A stretch of 64,000 nt of DNA. It comes from Pseudomonas sp. ANT_H4 (GTDB taxonomy: Bacteria > Pseudomonadota > Gammaproteobacteria > Pseudomonadales > Pseudomonadaceae). A program made the position numbers and the translations under genes. Shown in pieces: positions 17,012-25,832 of the stretch. A model generated the notes under the pieces. It ran no database searches and had not been told where the DNA came from. It saw only the letters and a list, made by a program, of their open reading frames with translations. Position 1 is the stretch's first letter, and each line of letters starts with the position of its first letter. The stretch lies in contig NZ_VOBG01000022.1 of assembly GCF_008369295.1 (NCBI RefSeq), positions 1-64,000 on the forward strand, read 5' to 3'.

Positions 17012-17905
17012 ATGTTCGACTATAAATTGCTTTCCGCCCTGGCGGCGGTGGTGGAACAAGCCGGTTTTGAGCGCGGTGCCCAGGTGCTGGGCATCTCGCA
17101 ATCGGCGATCTCCCAGCGCATCAAACTGTTGGAAGCGCGAATCGGCCAGCCTGTGCTGGTGCGAGCCACGCCGCCTGTGCCTACGGAAATCGGACGGAGG
17201 TTGCTCAACCACGTGCAGCAAGTACGGCTGTTGGAGCGCGACCTGCAAAGCCAGGTCCCGGCGCTGGACGAAGAGGGCATGCCTGAACGCCTGCGCATCG
17301 CCTTGAACGCCGACAGCCTGGCGACCTGGTGGGCGCAAGCGGTGGGTGATTTCTGCGCCGAACAGCACCTGCTGCTGGACCTTGTGGTGGAAGACCAGAC
17401 CGTTGGCCTCAAACGCATGCGTGCCGGTGAAGTGGCCGCCTGTGTTTGCGCCAGTGAACGGCCGGTCGCCGGTGCCCGCAGTTTGTTGCTGGGGGCGATG
17501 CGTTACCGGGCACTGGCCAGCCCAGCATTTATCGCCCGGCACTTTCCCGATGGCGTGCGTACCGATCAACTGGCGCGTACCCCCGCATTGGTGTTTGGCC
17601 CTGACGATTTTCTGCAGCATCGCTACCTGGCGTCCTTGGGCGTCGACGGTGGTTTCGAACACCATTTATGCCCATCGTCCGAAGGTTTTATCCGCCTGAC
17701 GGAAGCCGGTTTAGGGTGGGGCCTGGTGCCCGAGTTGCAGGTGCGCGACCAGCTTGAGCGCGGTCTCCTGGTGGAGTTATTGCCAGATAAGCCCATTGAT
17801 GTGCCGCTGTACTGGCATCATTGGCGCAGTGGCGGGCAATTGCTCGGTTTGTTGACCGAGCATCTGGCACGGGCCAGCGGCCAATTGCTGGTGCCCTTGG
17901 AGTGA
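17012..17905 (+). CDS. argP: LysR-family regulator ArgP (IciA/LysG)
   Basis: A 297-residue LysR regulator: an N-terminal winged HTH (MFDYKLLSALAAVVEQAGFERGAQVLGISQSAISQRI) and a C-terminal effector domain (about 90-297). The sequence is typical of ArgP, which activates argO/lysE in response to basic amino acids. ATG 17012 is the family start; 29 upstream codons in the ORF are not supported. It is divergent from the ACT-exporter pair with about 98 bp between start codons, room for a shared control region. Confidence 0.92.
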   Translation: MFDYKLLSALAAVVEQAGFERGAQVLGISQSAISQRIKLLEARIGQPVLVRATPPVPTEIGRRLLNHVQQVRLLERDLQSQVPALDEEGMPERLRIALNADSLATWWAQAVGDFCAEQHLLLDLVVEDQTVGLKRMRAGEVAACVCASERPVAGARSLLLGAMRYRALASPAFIARHFPDGVRTDQLARTPALVFGPDDFLQHRYLASLGVDGGFEHHLCPSSEGFIRLTEAGLGWGLVPELQVRDQLERGLLVELLPDKPIDVPLYWHHWRSGGQLLGLLTEHLARASGQLLVPLE

Positions 17906-17957
17906 CAGTCAGCGTCAAGGCAACAGGTAGGAAAAACCAAAGAATGCGGAGTAATAC

Positions 17958-18956
17958 ATGAAAATTCTGGTCACCGGCGCAAGCGGCTTCATCGGCGGGC
18001 GCTTTGCGCGTTTCGCCCTGGAGCAGGGCCTGGACGTGCGGGTCAACGGGCGCCGGGCCGAAGGTGTCGAGCACCTGGTAAGGCGTGGCGCCGAGTTTAT
18101 CCAGGGTGACTTGAATGATCCGGACCTGGTGCGCGACCTGTGCCACGATGTCGAAGCCGTGGTCCATTGCGCCGGCGCCGTAGGGCTTTGGGGGCGTTAC
18201 CAGGACTTTCACCAGGGCAACGTGCTGGTCACCGAAAACGTCGTAGAAGCCTGCCTCAAACAGCGGGTAGGGCGCTTGGTGCATTTGTCGTCGCCGTCGA
18301 TCTATTTTGATGGCCGCGATCACCTGGGGTTGACCGAAGAACAAGTGCCCAAACGCTTCAAGCATCCTTATGCAGCCACCAAGTACCTGGCTGAGCAAAA
18401 GGTATTCGGCGCCCAGGAATTCGGCCTCGAAGTACTGGCCCTGCGCCCGCGCTTTGTCACGGGCGCCGGCGATATGAGCATCTTCCCGCGCCTGTTGAAA
18501 ATGCAGCGCAAAAATCGTCTGGCGATCGTCGGTGATGGCCTGAACAAGGTCGACTTCACCAGTGTGCACAACCTCAACGAAGCGCTGCTCAGCAGTTTGC
18601 TCGCCACGGGCTCTGCGTTGGGCAAGGTTTACAACATCAGTAACGGCGCGCCGGTGCCGGTGTGGGATGTGGTCAACTACGTGATGCGGCAAATGGAACT
18701 GCCTCAGGTCACCCGTTACCGCTCCTACGGTTTGTCCTACAGCGTTGCGGCGCTCAACGAGGCGTTTTGCGCGATGTGGCCGGGGCGCCCGGAGCCTGCC
18801 CTGTCACGGTTGGGGATGCAGGTGATGAACAAGGATTTCACCCTTGACATCAGCCGCGCCCAGCATTACCTCGACTACCAGCCCAAGGTCAGCCTGTGGA
18901 CCGCTCTCGATGAGTTTTGCAGTTGGTGGAAGGCTCAGGATGCGGCCTTCAAATAA
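17958..18956 (+). CDS. NAD-dependent epimerase / 3-beta-HSD-like SDR
   Basis: A 332-residue extended short-chain dehydrogenase. The N-terminal Rossmann motif is VTGASGFIGGRFAR and the catalytic pair is YAATKY, with an upstream Ser in HLSSPS. The C-terminal substrate domain resembles 3-beta-hydroxysteroid dehydrogenase/isomerase-like proteins. The substrate is not evident. It follows argP by 52 bp and may share its transcript. Confidence 0.87.
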   Translation: MKILVTGASGFIGGRFARFALEQGLDVRVNGRRAEGVEHLVRRGAEFIQGDLNDPDLVRDLCHDVEAVVHCAGAVGLWGRYQDFHQGNVLVTENVVEACLKQRVGRLVHLSSPSIYFDGRDHLGLTEEQVPKRFKHPYAATKYLAEQKVFGAQEFGLEVLALRPRFVTGAGDMSIFPRLLKMQRKNRLAIVGDGLNKVDFTSVHNLNEALLSSLLATGSALGKVYNISNGAPVPVWDVVNYVMRQMELPQVTRYRSYGLSYSVAALNEAFCAMWPGRPEPALSRLGMQVMNKDFTLDISRAQHYLDYQPKVSLWTALDEFCSWWKAQDAAFK

Positions 18957-19075
18957 CCGGCAATACACCGGGAACCGAATTTCGGGTTCATGGCCGATCA
19001 ACGCAACGTGCAAGGGGTTTATACTCCCGCCGCTGGGCTTTCCATGTGGCTACCTCAAGGGTTTAAGGTTGATTC

Positions 19076-19921
19076 ATGCGTAACGATGCTAACGACGACT
19101 TCGACAATGTGCCGAGCCTTCGCGCCGACAGTGCGGACGACGATGATTTTGTGCCGACCCCGGCCACTTCCGTACGCTCCCGACCCGCACCGGTGGTCAA
19201 GGTCAAGAGTGCGAGCACCGGCCCGCTGTGGGCATTGGTTGGCGCGCTGTTGTTCGCCTTCGCCGGTCTTGCCTGGTGGAGCTTCCAGCAGATTTCCCTG
19301 ATGGGGCAGCAGTTGGTGGCGACCCAGGAAAGCTTCGCGCGCATTAGCGAAGAAGCGGCAGGGCGCCTGCAGGACATTTCCGGCAAGGTGGTGGCCAGTG
19401 AGGCCAACGTCAATAACGGCAGCGAAGCGCTGAAGATGCAGATCAAGCAGCTTGAAAGCCAATTGCTGGAGCAGGGCAAGCAGCAACAAGGAGTGGCCGG
19501 TCAGGCTACCGACCTGGACAAGCGCCTGGCGCAGATGACTGCCAGCACCACTGAGCTGGCGACTGCCAATGTGCAATTGCAAGCCCAGGCCAAAGCCCTG
19601 GCGGCTGAACTGGCGACGTTTAAAGCCGCTCAAGTTGAAGCGGGTAAGGTGAATGCCGAGGTCAAGGAGCTGAGCACCGATGTGGCGTCCTTGAAGAAGC
19701 AGGGCAATCCAACGGTGGCCATCGCCCGCCTGGAGCAGGATCTACTGGTACTCAAGAGCGAGCAGGACAACCGTCCGGCTGCTTCCGAGGGTCCTACCAA
19801 CAAAGAATTCGATGTGTTCCGCATCCAGACCACCCGCAATATCACTACCTTGCAGAGCCAGGTGCAGAACCTGCAGCAGCAACTCAACGCGCCAGCCAAG
19901 GTCACGCCGCTCGGGCAATGA
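19076..19921 (+). CDS. Coiled-coil membrane protein, unknown
   Basis: A 281-residue protein with an acidic cytoplasmic N-terminus, one transmembrane helix (about 50-70, WALVGALLFAFAGLAWW) and a long heptad-rich coiled coil (about 75-275) rich in Gln, Ala and Glu. The topology suggests a bitopic inner-membrane protein with a periplasmic coiled coil. Annotators sometimes call these ATPase-like; no ATP-binding motif is seen. Function unknown. Confidence 0.8.
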   Translation: MRNDANDDFDNVPSLRADSADDDDFVPTPATSVRSRPAPVVKVKSASTGPLWALVGALLFAFAGLAWWSFQQISLMGQQLVATQESFARISEEAAGRLQDISGKVVASEANVNNGSEALKMQIKQLESQLLEQGKQQQGVAGQATDLDKRLAQMTASTTELATANVQLQAQAKALAAELATFKAAQVEAGKVNAEVKELSTDVASLKKQGNPTVAIARLEQDLLVLKSEQDNRPAASEGPTNKEFDVFRIQTTRNITTLQSQVQNLQQQLNAPAKVTPLGQ

Positions 19922-19943
19922 CCTCCTGAATGAGTGGGCTTGT

Positions 19944-19965
19944 TGTGGCGAGGGGGCTTGCCACA
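19944..19965. repeat. REP-type palindrome
   Basis: TGTGGC and GCCACA enclose GAGGGGGCTT, the core of a repeat unit common in fluorescent pseudomonads. A related copy lies at 49373-49405. Confidence 0.65.
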
Positions 19966-20011
19966 GAAAGCCCTCATCACAAGTGATCTGTTCGACTCAT
20001 GTCACCAGTCA

Positions 20012-20067
20012 GTGACATTTCCAGCCCTCTTGGTTACTTGCCCCCGCCCTCCCTTTGTTTAGACTCC
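20012..20067 (+). promoter_or_regulatory. Three-block promoter element upstream of sugar isomerase gene
   Basis: Blocks GTGACA, GTTACTTGC and GTTTAGA are separated by exactly 15 bp each, with TCC one base further on. The same blocks at the same spacings occur upstream of gtsA (21355-21410). The TTTAGA region can act as a -10 box and the GTGAC/GTTAC repeats, 21 bp apart, as activator half-sites. That role is inferred; the shared layout is read directly. Confidence 0.6.
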
Positions 20068-20098
20068 TGCCACCCCACAAAAACAAAAAGGGCCAATC

Positions 20099-21358
20099 AT
20101 GACCATGCAACCGCTGCCTTCCAGCAGTTGGCTGAACGCACCCGCCCATCACGCCTGGCTCGCCGCTGAAGGCCAGCGCCTGCTGTCGTTCGCCAAGGCC
20201 TCCAAACTCCCTGACGGTTTCGGCAACCTCGACGACCAAGGTCGCTTGCCCACCAATGCCCGCACCGAAACCATGAACACCGCCCGCATGACCCACAGCT
20301 TCGCCATGGCCCATGCCATGGGGCTGCCGGGCTACGCCGACCTGGTGGAACACGGCGTCGCAAGCCTCAGTGGCCCGCTGCGGGATGCTGAATATGGCGG
20401 CTGGTTCGCGACCCCAGGCGCCAGCGACGGCAACACCGGCAAGGCTGCCTACCTGCATGCCTTTGTCGCCCTGGCGGCCAGCTCTGCCGTGGTAGCCGGA
20501 GCCCCCGGTGCGCAAACCTTGCTCAACGACGCCATCCACATCATCGACCAGTACTTCTGGAGCGAGGAGGAGAGCGCGATGCTCGAATCCTTCGCGCAGG
20601 ACTGGGGCGGCGTAGAAGCCTATCGCGGCGCCAACAGCAACATGCACGCCACCGAGGCCTTCCTTGCCCTGGCCGATGTCACGGGTGACAAACGTTGGCT
20701 GGACCGGGCGCTGCGCATCGTCGAGCGTGTCATCCACAACCACGCTGGCACCAATCAATTCATGGTGATCGAACACTTCGACCGCCACTGGCAACCGTTG
20801 CGTGGTTACAACGAAGATAACCCGGCCGACGGCTTTCGTCCCTACGGCATCACCCCCGGCCACGGTTTCGAATGGGCGCGCCTGGTGTTGCATCTGGAAG
20901 CCGCGCGCGAGCAAACCGGGCTGCTTACACCCAACTGGCTGCTGGCCGACGCCAAGAGTTTATTCGCCAGCGCCTGCGAATACGGCTGGGCCGTGGATGG
21001 CGCGCCCGGCATCGTCTACACCCTCGACTGGGAGCAACGTCCGGTGGTGCGCGAGCGTTTGCACTGGACCCACGCCGAAGCCAGCGCCGCTGCACAGGCC
21101 TTGCTCAAACGCACCGGCGAGCTGCATTACGAAACCTGGTATCGGCGGTTCTGGGAGTTCTGTGAAATCCACTTTATCGACCGCATCCATGGCAGTTGGC
21201 ACCATGAACTGAGCCCGAAAAACCTGCCGAGCAGCAAGGTTTGGGGTGGCAAGCCGGACCTGTACCATGCCTGGCAAGCGGTGCTGCTGCCCGGCCTCCC
21301 CTTATCTCCGAGCATGGCCAGCGCTCTGGGCACGGGCGCCTATGTAACCAGCTGGTGA
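20099..21358 (+). CDS. AGE-family sugar epimerase/isomerase
   Basis: A 419-residue (alpha/alpha)6-barrel enzyme of the N-acylglucosamine 2-epimerase/YihS group. Conserved signatures include RMTHSFAMAHAMG, YRGANSNMHATEAFLAL, GFRPYGITPGHGFEWARL and GSWHHELS, with several His residues typical of mannose/fructose isomerases in this family. It likely interconverts mannose or a related aldose with fructose. The ATG at 20099 (MTMQPLPS) follows the promoter block directly. It sits just upstream of gtsA and shares its promoter architecture, so it is probably part of the hexose-uptake programme. Confidence 0.88.
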   Translation: MTMQPLPSSSWLNAPAHHAWLAAEGQRLLSFAKASKLPDGFGNLDDQGRLPTNARTETMNTARMTHSFAMAHAMGLPGYADLVEHGVASLSGPLRDAEYGGWFATPGASDGNTGKAAYLHAFVALAASSAVVAGAPGAQTLLNDAIHIIDQYFWSEEESAMLESFAQDWGGVEAYRGANSNMHATEAFLALADVTGDKRWLDRALRIVERVIHNHAGTNQFMVIEHFDRHWQPLRGYNEDNPADGFRPYGITPGHGFEWARLVLHLEAAREQTGLLTPNWLLADAKSLFASACEYGWAVDGAPGIVYTLDWEQRPVVRERLHWTHAEASAAAQALLKRTGELHYETWYRRFWEFCEIHFIDRIHGSWHHELSPKNLPSSKVWGGKPDLYHAWQAVLLPGLPLSPSMASALGTGAYVTSW

Positions 21359-21410
21359 CATAGGAGCGTCCCTTTGTTACCTGCAAGTCAAAAATCCCTG
21401 TTTAGAATCC
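21355..21410 (+). promoter_or_regulatory. Three-block promoter element upstream of gtsA
   Basis: GTGACA (overlapping the isomerase stop), GTTACCTGC and GTTTAGA with 15-bp gaps, matching the element at 20012-20067 in order and spacing. About 53 bp separate it from the gtsA start. Confidence 0.6.
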
Positions 21411-21463
21411 CATGCAGCGCAAGCACCAGACTTGCATGCATAACAACAAGAAAAGGTACTCAG

Positions 21464-22750
21464 ATGAACGCGATTAATCGCCTCGCCGTCGCTATTTCCA
21501 TTGCCTCGTTGTTTCCCCTCACTGCTCTTGCCGCCGACTCGAAAGGGACGGTTGAAGTTGTGCATTGGTGGACCTCCGGCGGTGAGAAAGCGGCGGTAGA
21601 TGTCCTGAAGGCCCAAGTCGAGAAAGACGGCTTCACCTGGAAAGACGGCGCCGTCGCAGGTGGCGGTGGTGCCACAGCCATGACCGTGCTGAAAAGCCGT
21701 GCGGTCGCTGGTAACCCGCCAGGTGTTGCCCAGATCAAAGGCCCGGACATCCAGGAATGGGCGTCTACCGGGCTGCTCGACACCGATGTCCTGAAGGACG
21801 TTGCCAAGGAAGAGAAGTGGGACAGCCTGCTCGACAAGAAAGTCTCCGATACCGTGAAGTACGAAGGTGAATACGTCGCCGTGCCGGTGAACATTCACCG
21901 CGTCAACTGGCTGTGGATCAACCCTGAAGTCTTCAAAAAAGCCGGTATCGAAAAAAATCCTACCACCCTCCAGGAATTCTACGCGGCCGGCGACAAGCTC
22001 AAGGCGGCGGGTTTCATCGCGCTCGCTCACGGCGGCCAGCCTTGGCAGGACAGCACCGTTTTCGAAGCCGTAGTGCTCTCGGTCATGGGTGTAGACGGCT
22101 ACAAGAAAGCCCTGGTCGATCTGGATAACGCCACCCTGACCGGTCCTGAAATGGTCAAGGCGCTGACAGAACTGAAGAAAGTCGCGACCTACATGGACGC
22201 CGACGGCAAGGGCCAGGACTGGAACCTGGAAGCGGCCAAGGTCATCAACGGCAAGGCCGGTATGCAGATCATGGGTGACTGGGCCAAGAGCGAGTGGACA
22301 GCGGCCAAGAAAGTCGCCGGCAAGGACTACGAATGCGTAGCCTTCCCTGGCACCGAAAAAGCCTTCACCTACAACATCGACTCCCTGGCGGTGTTCAAGC
22401 AGAAAGACAAGGGTACTGCGGCGGGTCAGCAGGACATCGCCAAGGTCGTCCTGGGTGAGAACTTCCAGAAAGTCTTCAGCATCAACAAGGGCTCGATCCC
22501 GGTTCGTAACGACATGCTGAGCGACATGGGCAAGTACGGTTTTGACTCCTGCGCCCAGACCGCGGCCAAGGATTTCCTGGTGGATGCCAAGTCCGGCGGC
22601 CTGCAACCGAGCATGGCGCACAACATGGCGACCACGCTGGCCGTACAGGGTGCGTTCTTTGACGTGGTGACCAACTTCATCAACGACCCGAAGGCCGACC
22701 CTGCGCAAACCGCCAAGCAACTGGGCTCAGCGATCAAGTCTGCCAAGTAA
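21464..22750 (+). CDS. gtsA: Glucose/mannose ABC transporter substrate-binding protein
   Basis: A 428-residue periplasmic binding protein with a signal peptide (MNAINRLAVAISIASLFPLTALAA, cleaved near residue 24). The mature start VEVVHWWTSGGEKAAVD is typical of the family-1 sugar-binding proteins for glucose. ATG 21464 is preferred; the longer ORF would bury the signal peptide. First gene of gtsABCD. A strong hairpin lies between it and gtsB, which may protect the upstream message and give excess binding protein. Confidence 0.95.
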   Translation: MNAINRLAVAISIASLFPLTALAADSKGTVEVVHWWTSGGEKAAVDVLKAQVEKDGFTWKDGAVAGGGGATAMTVLKSRAVAGNPPGVAQIKGPDIQEWASTGLLDTDVLKDVAKEEKWDSLLDKKVSDTVKYEGEYVAVPVNIHRVNWLWINPEVFKKAGIEKNPTTLQEFYAAGDKLKAAGFIALAHGGQPWQDSTVFEAVVLSVMGVDGYKKALVDLDNATLTGPEMVKALTELKKVATYMDADGKGQDWNLEAAKVINGKAGMQIMGDWAKSEWTAAKKVAGKDYECVAFPGTEKAFTYNIDSLAVFKQKDKGTAAGQQDIAKVVLGENFQKVFSINKGSIPVRNDMLSDMGKYGFDSCAQTAAKDFLVDAKSGGLQPSMAHNMATTLAVQGAFFDVVTNFINDPKADPAQTAKQLGSAIKSAK

Positions 22751-22752
22751 AC

Positions 22753-22787
22753 CCTTGTGGGAGCGGCGCACCGCCGCTCCCACAAGG
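22753..22787. repeat. 15-bp perfect hairpin between gtsA and gtsB
   Basis: Two complementary 15-base arms (CCTTGTGGGAGCGGC and its complement) flank GCACC. The GTGGGAGCGGC core is a common Pseudomonas intergenic repeat. There is no T tract, so it is probably an mRNA-stabilising or attenuating structure rather than a terminator. Confidence 0.8.
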
Positions 22788-22825
22788 AATGCCTTTGTAA
22801 TTTTTCCCTTGCGCGGATTTTCCCC

Positions 22826-23734
22826 ATGAGTTCTGTTGCTGTGTTCAGCAAAGCCTCGCCGTTCGATGCACTGCAGCGCTGGCTACCCAAACTGGTGCTG
22901 GCGCCCAGCATGTTCATCGTTCTGGTGGGCTTTTATGGCTATATCCTGTGGACGTTCCTTCTGTCGTTCACTAACTCGACTTTCCTGCCGTCCTACAAAT
23001 GGGTAGGCCTGGCGCAATACGCACGGTTGTTCGACAACGACCGCTGGTGGGTGGCGAGCAAGAACCTCGCGGTTTTCGGCGGGATGTTCATCGGCATCAC
23101 CCTGGTAATCGGCGTGCTGCTGGCGGTGTTCCTCGACCAGCGCATCCGCCGCGAAGGTTTTATCCGCACCATTTACCTGTACCCGATGGCGCTCTCGATG
23201 ATCGTCACCGGTACCGCCTGGAAATGGCTGCTCAACCCAGGCATGGGCCTGGACAAACTGTTGCGTGACTGGGGCTGGGAAGGCTTTCGCCTGGACTGGC
23301 TGATCGACCCTGATCGTGTGGTGTATTGCCTGGTGATTGCCGCAGTGTGGCAAGCCTCGGGCTTTATCATGGCGATGTTCCTGGCTGGCCTGCGCGGTGT
23401 CGATCAATCGATCATTCGTGCCGCCCAGATCGATGGCGCGAGCATGCCGCGCATCTACTGGAAAGTGGTGCTGCCCAGCCTGCGTCCGGTGTTCTTCAGC
23501 GCAGTGATGATTCTGGCGCACATCGCCATCAAGAGTTTTGACCTGGTGGCGGCGATGACTGCCGGTGGTCCGGGCTACTCGTCCGACCTGCCCGCCATGT
23601 TCATGTATTCCTTCACCTTCAGTCGCGGTCAGATGGGCATGGGTTCGGCCAGTGCGATTCTGATGCTCGGTGCGATTCTCGCAATCATCGTGCCTTACCT
23701 GTACTCCGAGCTGAGGACCAAGCGCAATGACTAG
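22826..23734 (+). CDS. gtsB: Glucose ABC transporter permease
   Basis: A 302-residue inner-membrane permease with six predicted helices and the EAA-type coupling loop (GVDQSIIRAAQIDGASMPRIYWKVVLP). It is the first of two permeases of the GtsABCD importer. ATG 22826 (MSSVAVFSKA) is taken as the start; the 23 residues upstream in the ORF overlap the intergenic hairpin region. It overlaps gtsC by 8 bp. Confidence 0.94.
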   Translation: MSSVAVFSKASPFDALQRWLPKLVLAPSMFIVLVGFYGYILWTFLLSFTNSTFLPSYKWVGLAQYARLFDNDRWWVASKNLAVFGGMFIGITLVIGVLLAVFLDQRIRREGFIRTIYLYPMALSMIVTGTAWKWLLNPGMGLDKLLRDWGWEGFRLDWLIDPDRVVYCLVIAAVWQASGFIMAMFLAGLRGVDQSIIRAAQIDGASMPRIYWKVVLPSLRPVFFSAVMILAHIAIKSFDLVAAMTAGGPGYSSDLPAMFMYSFTFSRGQMGMGSASAILMLGAILAIIVPYLYSELRTKRND

Positions 23735-24572
23735 TCTCGCCCATAAATCCTCCATCAGCCTGAGTCGCATCGCGATCTACACGGTGCTGATCCTCGCCGT
23801 GCTGCTGTATCTGGTGCCGCTGGTGGTCATGCTGTTGACCAGCTTCAAGACGCCGGAAGACATCAGCACCGGCAACCTGCTGAGCTGGCCGACGGTGGTC
23901 AGCGGCATCGGCTGGGTCAAGGCCTGGGCTACGGTCGATGGCTACTTCTGGAACTCGATCAAGATCACCGTCCCGGCGGTACTGATCTCCACTGCCATCG
24001 GTGCACTGAACGGCTATGTGCTGTCGATGTGGCGTTTTCGTGGTTCGCAGTTGTTCTTCGGCCTGTTGCTGTTCGGTTGCTTCCTGCCGTTCCAGACCGT
24101 ACTGCTGCCGGCCTCGTTCACCCTGGGCAAAATGGGCCTGGCCAACACCACCGCCGGCCTGGTGTTCGTGCACGTGGTTTACGGCCTGGCGTTCACCACG
24201 CTGTTCTTCCGTAACTACTACGTCAGCATTCCCGATGTGCTGGTGAAGGCTGCACGTTTGGATGGCGCAGGATTTTTCACGATCTTCCGCCTGATCATTT
24301 TGCCGATGTCGACTCCGATCATCATGGTCTGCCTGATCTGGCAGTTCACTCAGATCTGGAACGACTTTCTCTTCGGCGTGGTGTTCTCCAGTGGCGACTC
24401 GCAGCCCATCACGGTGGCGCTCAATAACCTGGTCAACACCAGTACTGGGGCCAAGGAATACAACGTTGATATGGCAGCGGCGATGATCGCCGGGCTGCCG
24501 ACCCTGTTGGTCTATGTGATCGCAGGCAAGTATTTCGTGCGCGGGCTGACGGCCGGCGCAGTCAAGGGGTAA
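23727..24572 (+). CDS. gtsC: Glucose ABC transporter permease
   Basis: A 281-residue permease partner of GtsB with six helices and the EAA loop (VLVKAARLDGAGFFTIFRLIILPM). It overlaps gtsB at its start and is followed by gtsD after 2 bp, consistent with one transcript and translational coupling. Confidence 0.94.
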   Translation: MTSLAHKSSISLSRIAIYTVLILAVLLYLVPLVVMLLTSFKTPEDISTGNLLSWPTVVSGIGWVKAWATVDGYFWNSIKITVPAVLISTAIGALNGYVLSMWRFRGSQLFFGLLLFGCFLPFQTVLLPASFTLGKMGLANTTAGLVFVHVVYGLAFTTLFFRNYYVSIPDVLVKAARLDGAGFFTIFRLIILPMSTPIIMVCLIWQFTQIWNDFLFGVVFSSGDSQPITVALNNLVNTSTGAKEYNVDMAAAMIAGLPTLLVYVIAGKYFVRGLTAGAVKG

Positions 24573-24574
24573 TC

Positions 24575-25735
24575 ATGGCAACGCTCGAACTTCGCAATGT
24601 AAACAAGACTTACGGCGCCGGCCTGCCCGACACCCTGAAGAACATCGAACTGTCGATCAAGGAAGGTGAGTTCCTGATTCTTGTTGGACCTTCGGGTTGC
24701 GGCAAGTCGACGCTGATGAACTGCATCGCCGGCCTGGAAAACATCACCGGCGGCGCGATCATGATTGGTGACCAGGACGTCAGCGGCATGAGCCCCAAGG
24801 ATCGCGACATCGCCATGGTGTTCCAGTCCTACGCGCTGTACCCGACCATGAGCGTGCGCGAGAACATCGAATTCGGTCTGAAAATTCGCAAGATGCCGCA
24901 GTCGGCCATCGACGAGGAAGTCGCGCGGGTCGCCAAGCTGCTGCAGATCGAGCACTTGCTCAATCGCAAGCCGGGCCAGTTGTCCGGTGGTCAGCAACAG
25001 CGTGTGGCCATGGGCCGCGCGCTGGCCCGTCGGCCGAAGATCTACCTGTTTGACGAACCGCTGTCCAACCTCGACGCCAAGCTGCGGGTCGAGATGCGCA
25101 CCGAAATGAAACTGATGCACCAGCGTCTGAAAACTACCACCGTCTACGTCACCCACGATCAGATCGAGGCGATGACCCTGGGCGACAAAGTGGCGGTGAT
25201 GAAGGACGGCATCATTCAGCAGTTCGGCACGCCGAAACAGATCTACAACGATCCGGCCAACCTGTTCGTCGCCAGCTTTATCGGTTCACCGCCAATGAAC
25301 TTCATTCCACTGCGTTTGCAACGCAAGGATGGCCGCCTGGTGGCGCTGCTGGACAGCGGCCAGGCGCGTTGTGAATTGCCGATGAGCATGAGCGACATCG
25401 GCCTTGAAGACCGTGAGGTCATTCTGGGCCTTCGTCCGGAGCAGATCGTGCTGGCGTCCGGCGAGTCGGCGGGCATGCCGACCATTCGTGCCGAGGTACA
25501 AGTGACCGAGCCGACCGGGCCGGACACTCTGGTCTTTGTCACGCTCAATGACAGCAAGGTCTGCTGCCGCCTGGCGCCCGATGTGGCACCACAGGTGGGC
25601 GAGACCCTGACCCTGCAGTTCGACCCGGCCAAGGTGTTGCTGTTCGACGCGAAGACTGGCGAGCGCCTGGGTACTGTCGCGTCGTTGCCCGCACAGGATC
25701 GTGCCGACAACGTCGCCCAGTTCAAGGGACGTTAA
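24575..25735 (+). CDS. gtsD: Sugar ABC transporter ATPase
   Basis: A 386-residue ATPase of the MalK/UgpC type. Walker A is GPSGCGKST, the Q-loop is FQSYALYP, the ABC signature is LSGGQQQR, Walker B is IYLFDEPLSNLD and the switch is VTHDQ. The C-terminal 130 residues form the regulatory TOBE domain. It energises GtsBC, and the same ATPase may serve other sugar importers, as known for MsmK-like proteins. Confidence 0.95.
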   Translation: MATLELRNVNKTYGAGLPDTLKNIELSIKEGEFLILVGPSGCGKSTLMNCIAGLENITGGAIMIGDQDVSGMSPKDRDIAMVFQSYALYPTMSVRENIEFGLKIRKMPQSAIDEEVARVAKLLQIEHLLNRKPGQLSGGQQQRVAMGRALARRPKIYLFDEPLSNLDAKLRVEMRTEMKLMHQRLKTTTVYVTHDQIEAMTLGDKVAVMKDGIIQQFGTPKQIYNDPANLFVASFIGSPPMNFIPLRLQRKDGRLVALLDSGQARCELPMSMSDIGLEDREVILGLRPEQIVLASGESAGMPTIRAEVQVTEPTGPDTLVFVTLNDSKVCCRLAPDVAPQVGETLTLQFDPAKVLLFDAKTGERLGTVASLPAQDRADNVAQFKGR

Positions 25736-25765
25736 GAGCACCGCAAGGGCAGATAACTCATTGTT

Positions 25766-25799
25766 TTAGATAAAAAATGTAAACCGCGTTAGATAAAAA
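25766..25799 (+). promoter_or_regulatory. Direct repeat upstream of oprB
   Basis: TTAGATAAAAA occurs twice, at 25766-25776 and 25789-25799, with 23 bp from start to start, ending 33 bp before the oprB start. It could be a tandem binding site or an AT-rich leader; its role is not established. Confidence 0.4.
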
Positions 25800-25832
25800 C
25801 AGTTTAATAACAATAAAGACGAGGATGTACGG

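Noticed and set aside
21377..22720. 447-codon minus-strand ORF opposite gtsA
   Set aside because: It is an antisense shadow of gtsA; the plus frame has signal peptide, family motifs and operon context.
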